Shown one piece after another: positions 5,450-5,478 of a stretch of 5,478 nucleotides of DNA. Positions within the stretch are counted from its first letter, which is position 1. Each line of letters opens with the position of its first letter. The translations under genes and the position numbers were made by a program. Source of the DNA: Bacteroidota bacterium (GTDB taxonomy: Bacteria; Bacteroidota; Ignavibacteria; Ignavibacteriales; Ignavibacteriaceae). Under the pieces are notes generated by a model, which was given only the letters and a program-made list of their open reading frames with translations, was not told the origin of the DNA and ran no database searches. The stretch spans positions 1 to 5,478 of the forward strand of contig JAJYSI010000260.1 in assembly GCA_021793635.1 (NCBI GenBank). Reading direction: 5' to 3'.

Positions 5450-5478
5450 ATGATTAAAAATTTATTTGCTGCGGTTTT
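5450..5478 (+). CDS. Possible start of an ORF running off the right edge
   Basis: An ATG at 5450 opens MIKNLFAAV and continues to the window end. The N-terminus, Lys then hydrophobic residues, resembles the beginning of a signal peptide or membrane segment. There is no clear Shine-Dalgarno upstream, and only nine full codons are visible. The preceding gap, 5284-5449, is AT-rich and shows no gene or convincing terminator. Confidence 0.3.

Overview
The window is AT-rich, apart from about the first 110 bases. It reads as a small metal-homeostasis locus from a Bacteroidota/Ignavibacteria-type bacterium. That placement is an inference from base composition, from the style of the DtxR-family regulator (219 aa with a C-terminal FeoA-like domain and a DPHGDPIP motif) and from the TrhO type. 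No marker gene fixes the taxonomy. Shine-Dalgarno sequences are present for some genes (the VIT gene and the 35-aa ORF) and weak or absent for others.

Layout. Bases 1-108 (minus strand) encode 36 residues of a GcvT-like aminomethyltransferase in GC-rich DNA (about 63% GC by hand count). They abut, out of frame, a minus-strand trhO gene for a tRNA U34 hydroxylation protein. The native C-terminus of trhO appears lost at the join, so bases 1 to about 110 are probably a chimeric contig end. A 278-bp divergent spacer follows, then a plus-strand VIT1/CCC1-family iron/manganese transporter (1235-1927) with a complete set of metal ligands. Converging on it from the right is a compact minus-strand operon, transcribed in the order mntR-like regulator (4948-4289), mntH Nramp transporter (4278-2974), tandem-domain universal stress protein (2984-2073). 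The last two genes overlap by 11 nt. A strong 20-bp near-palindrome lies between -35-like and -10-like elements upstream of the regulator and is the likely metal-responsive autoregulatory operator. Divergent from the operon is an unlisted 35-aa single-span membrane protein with a good ribosome binding site (5176-5283). The start of another ORF runs off the right edge (5450).

How the genes fit together (inference). The regulator would sense Mn(II) or Fe(II) and repress its own operon, which carries the Nramp importer. The VIT transporter would move the same metals out of the cytoplasm. The Usp may sense nucleotide or stress state and act on, or alongside, the importer. The points most worth a second look are the chimeric left end, the mntH/usp overlap with a forced TTG start, the unusual Asn at a regulator metal-ligand position, the operator, and the small membrane protein beside the operator.
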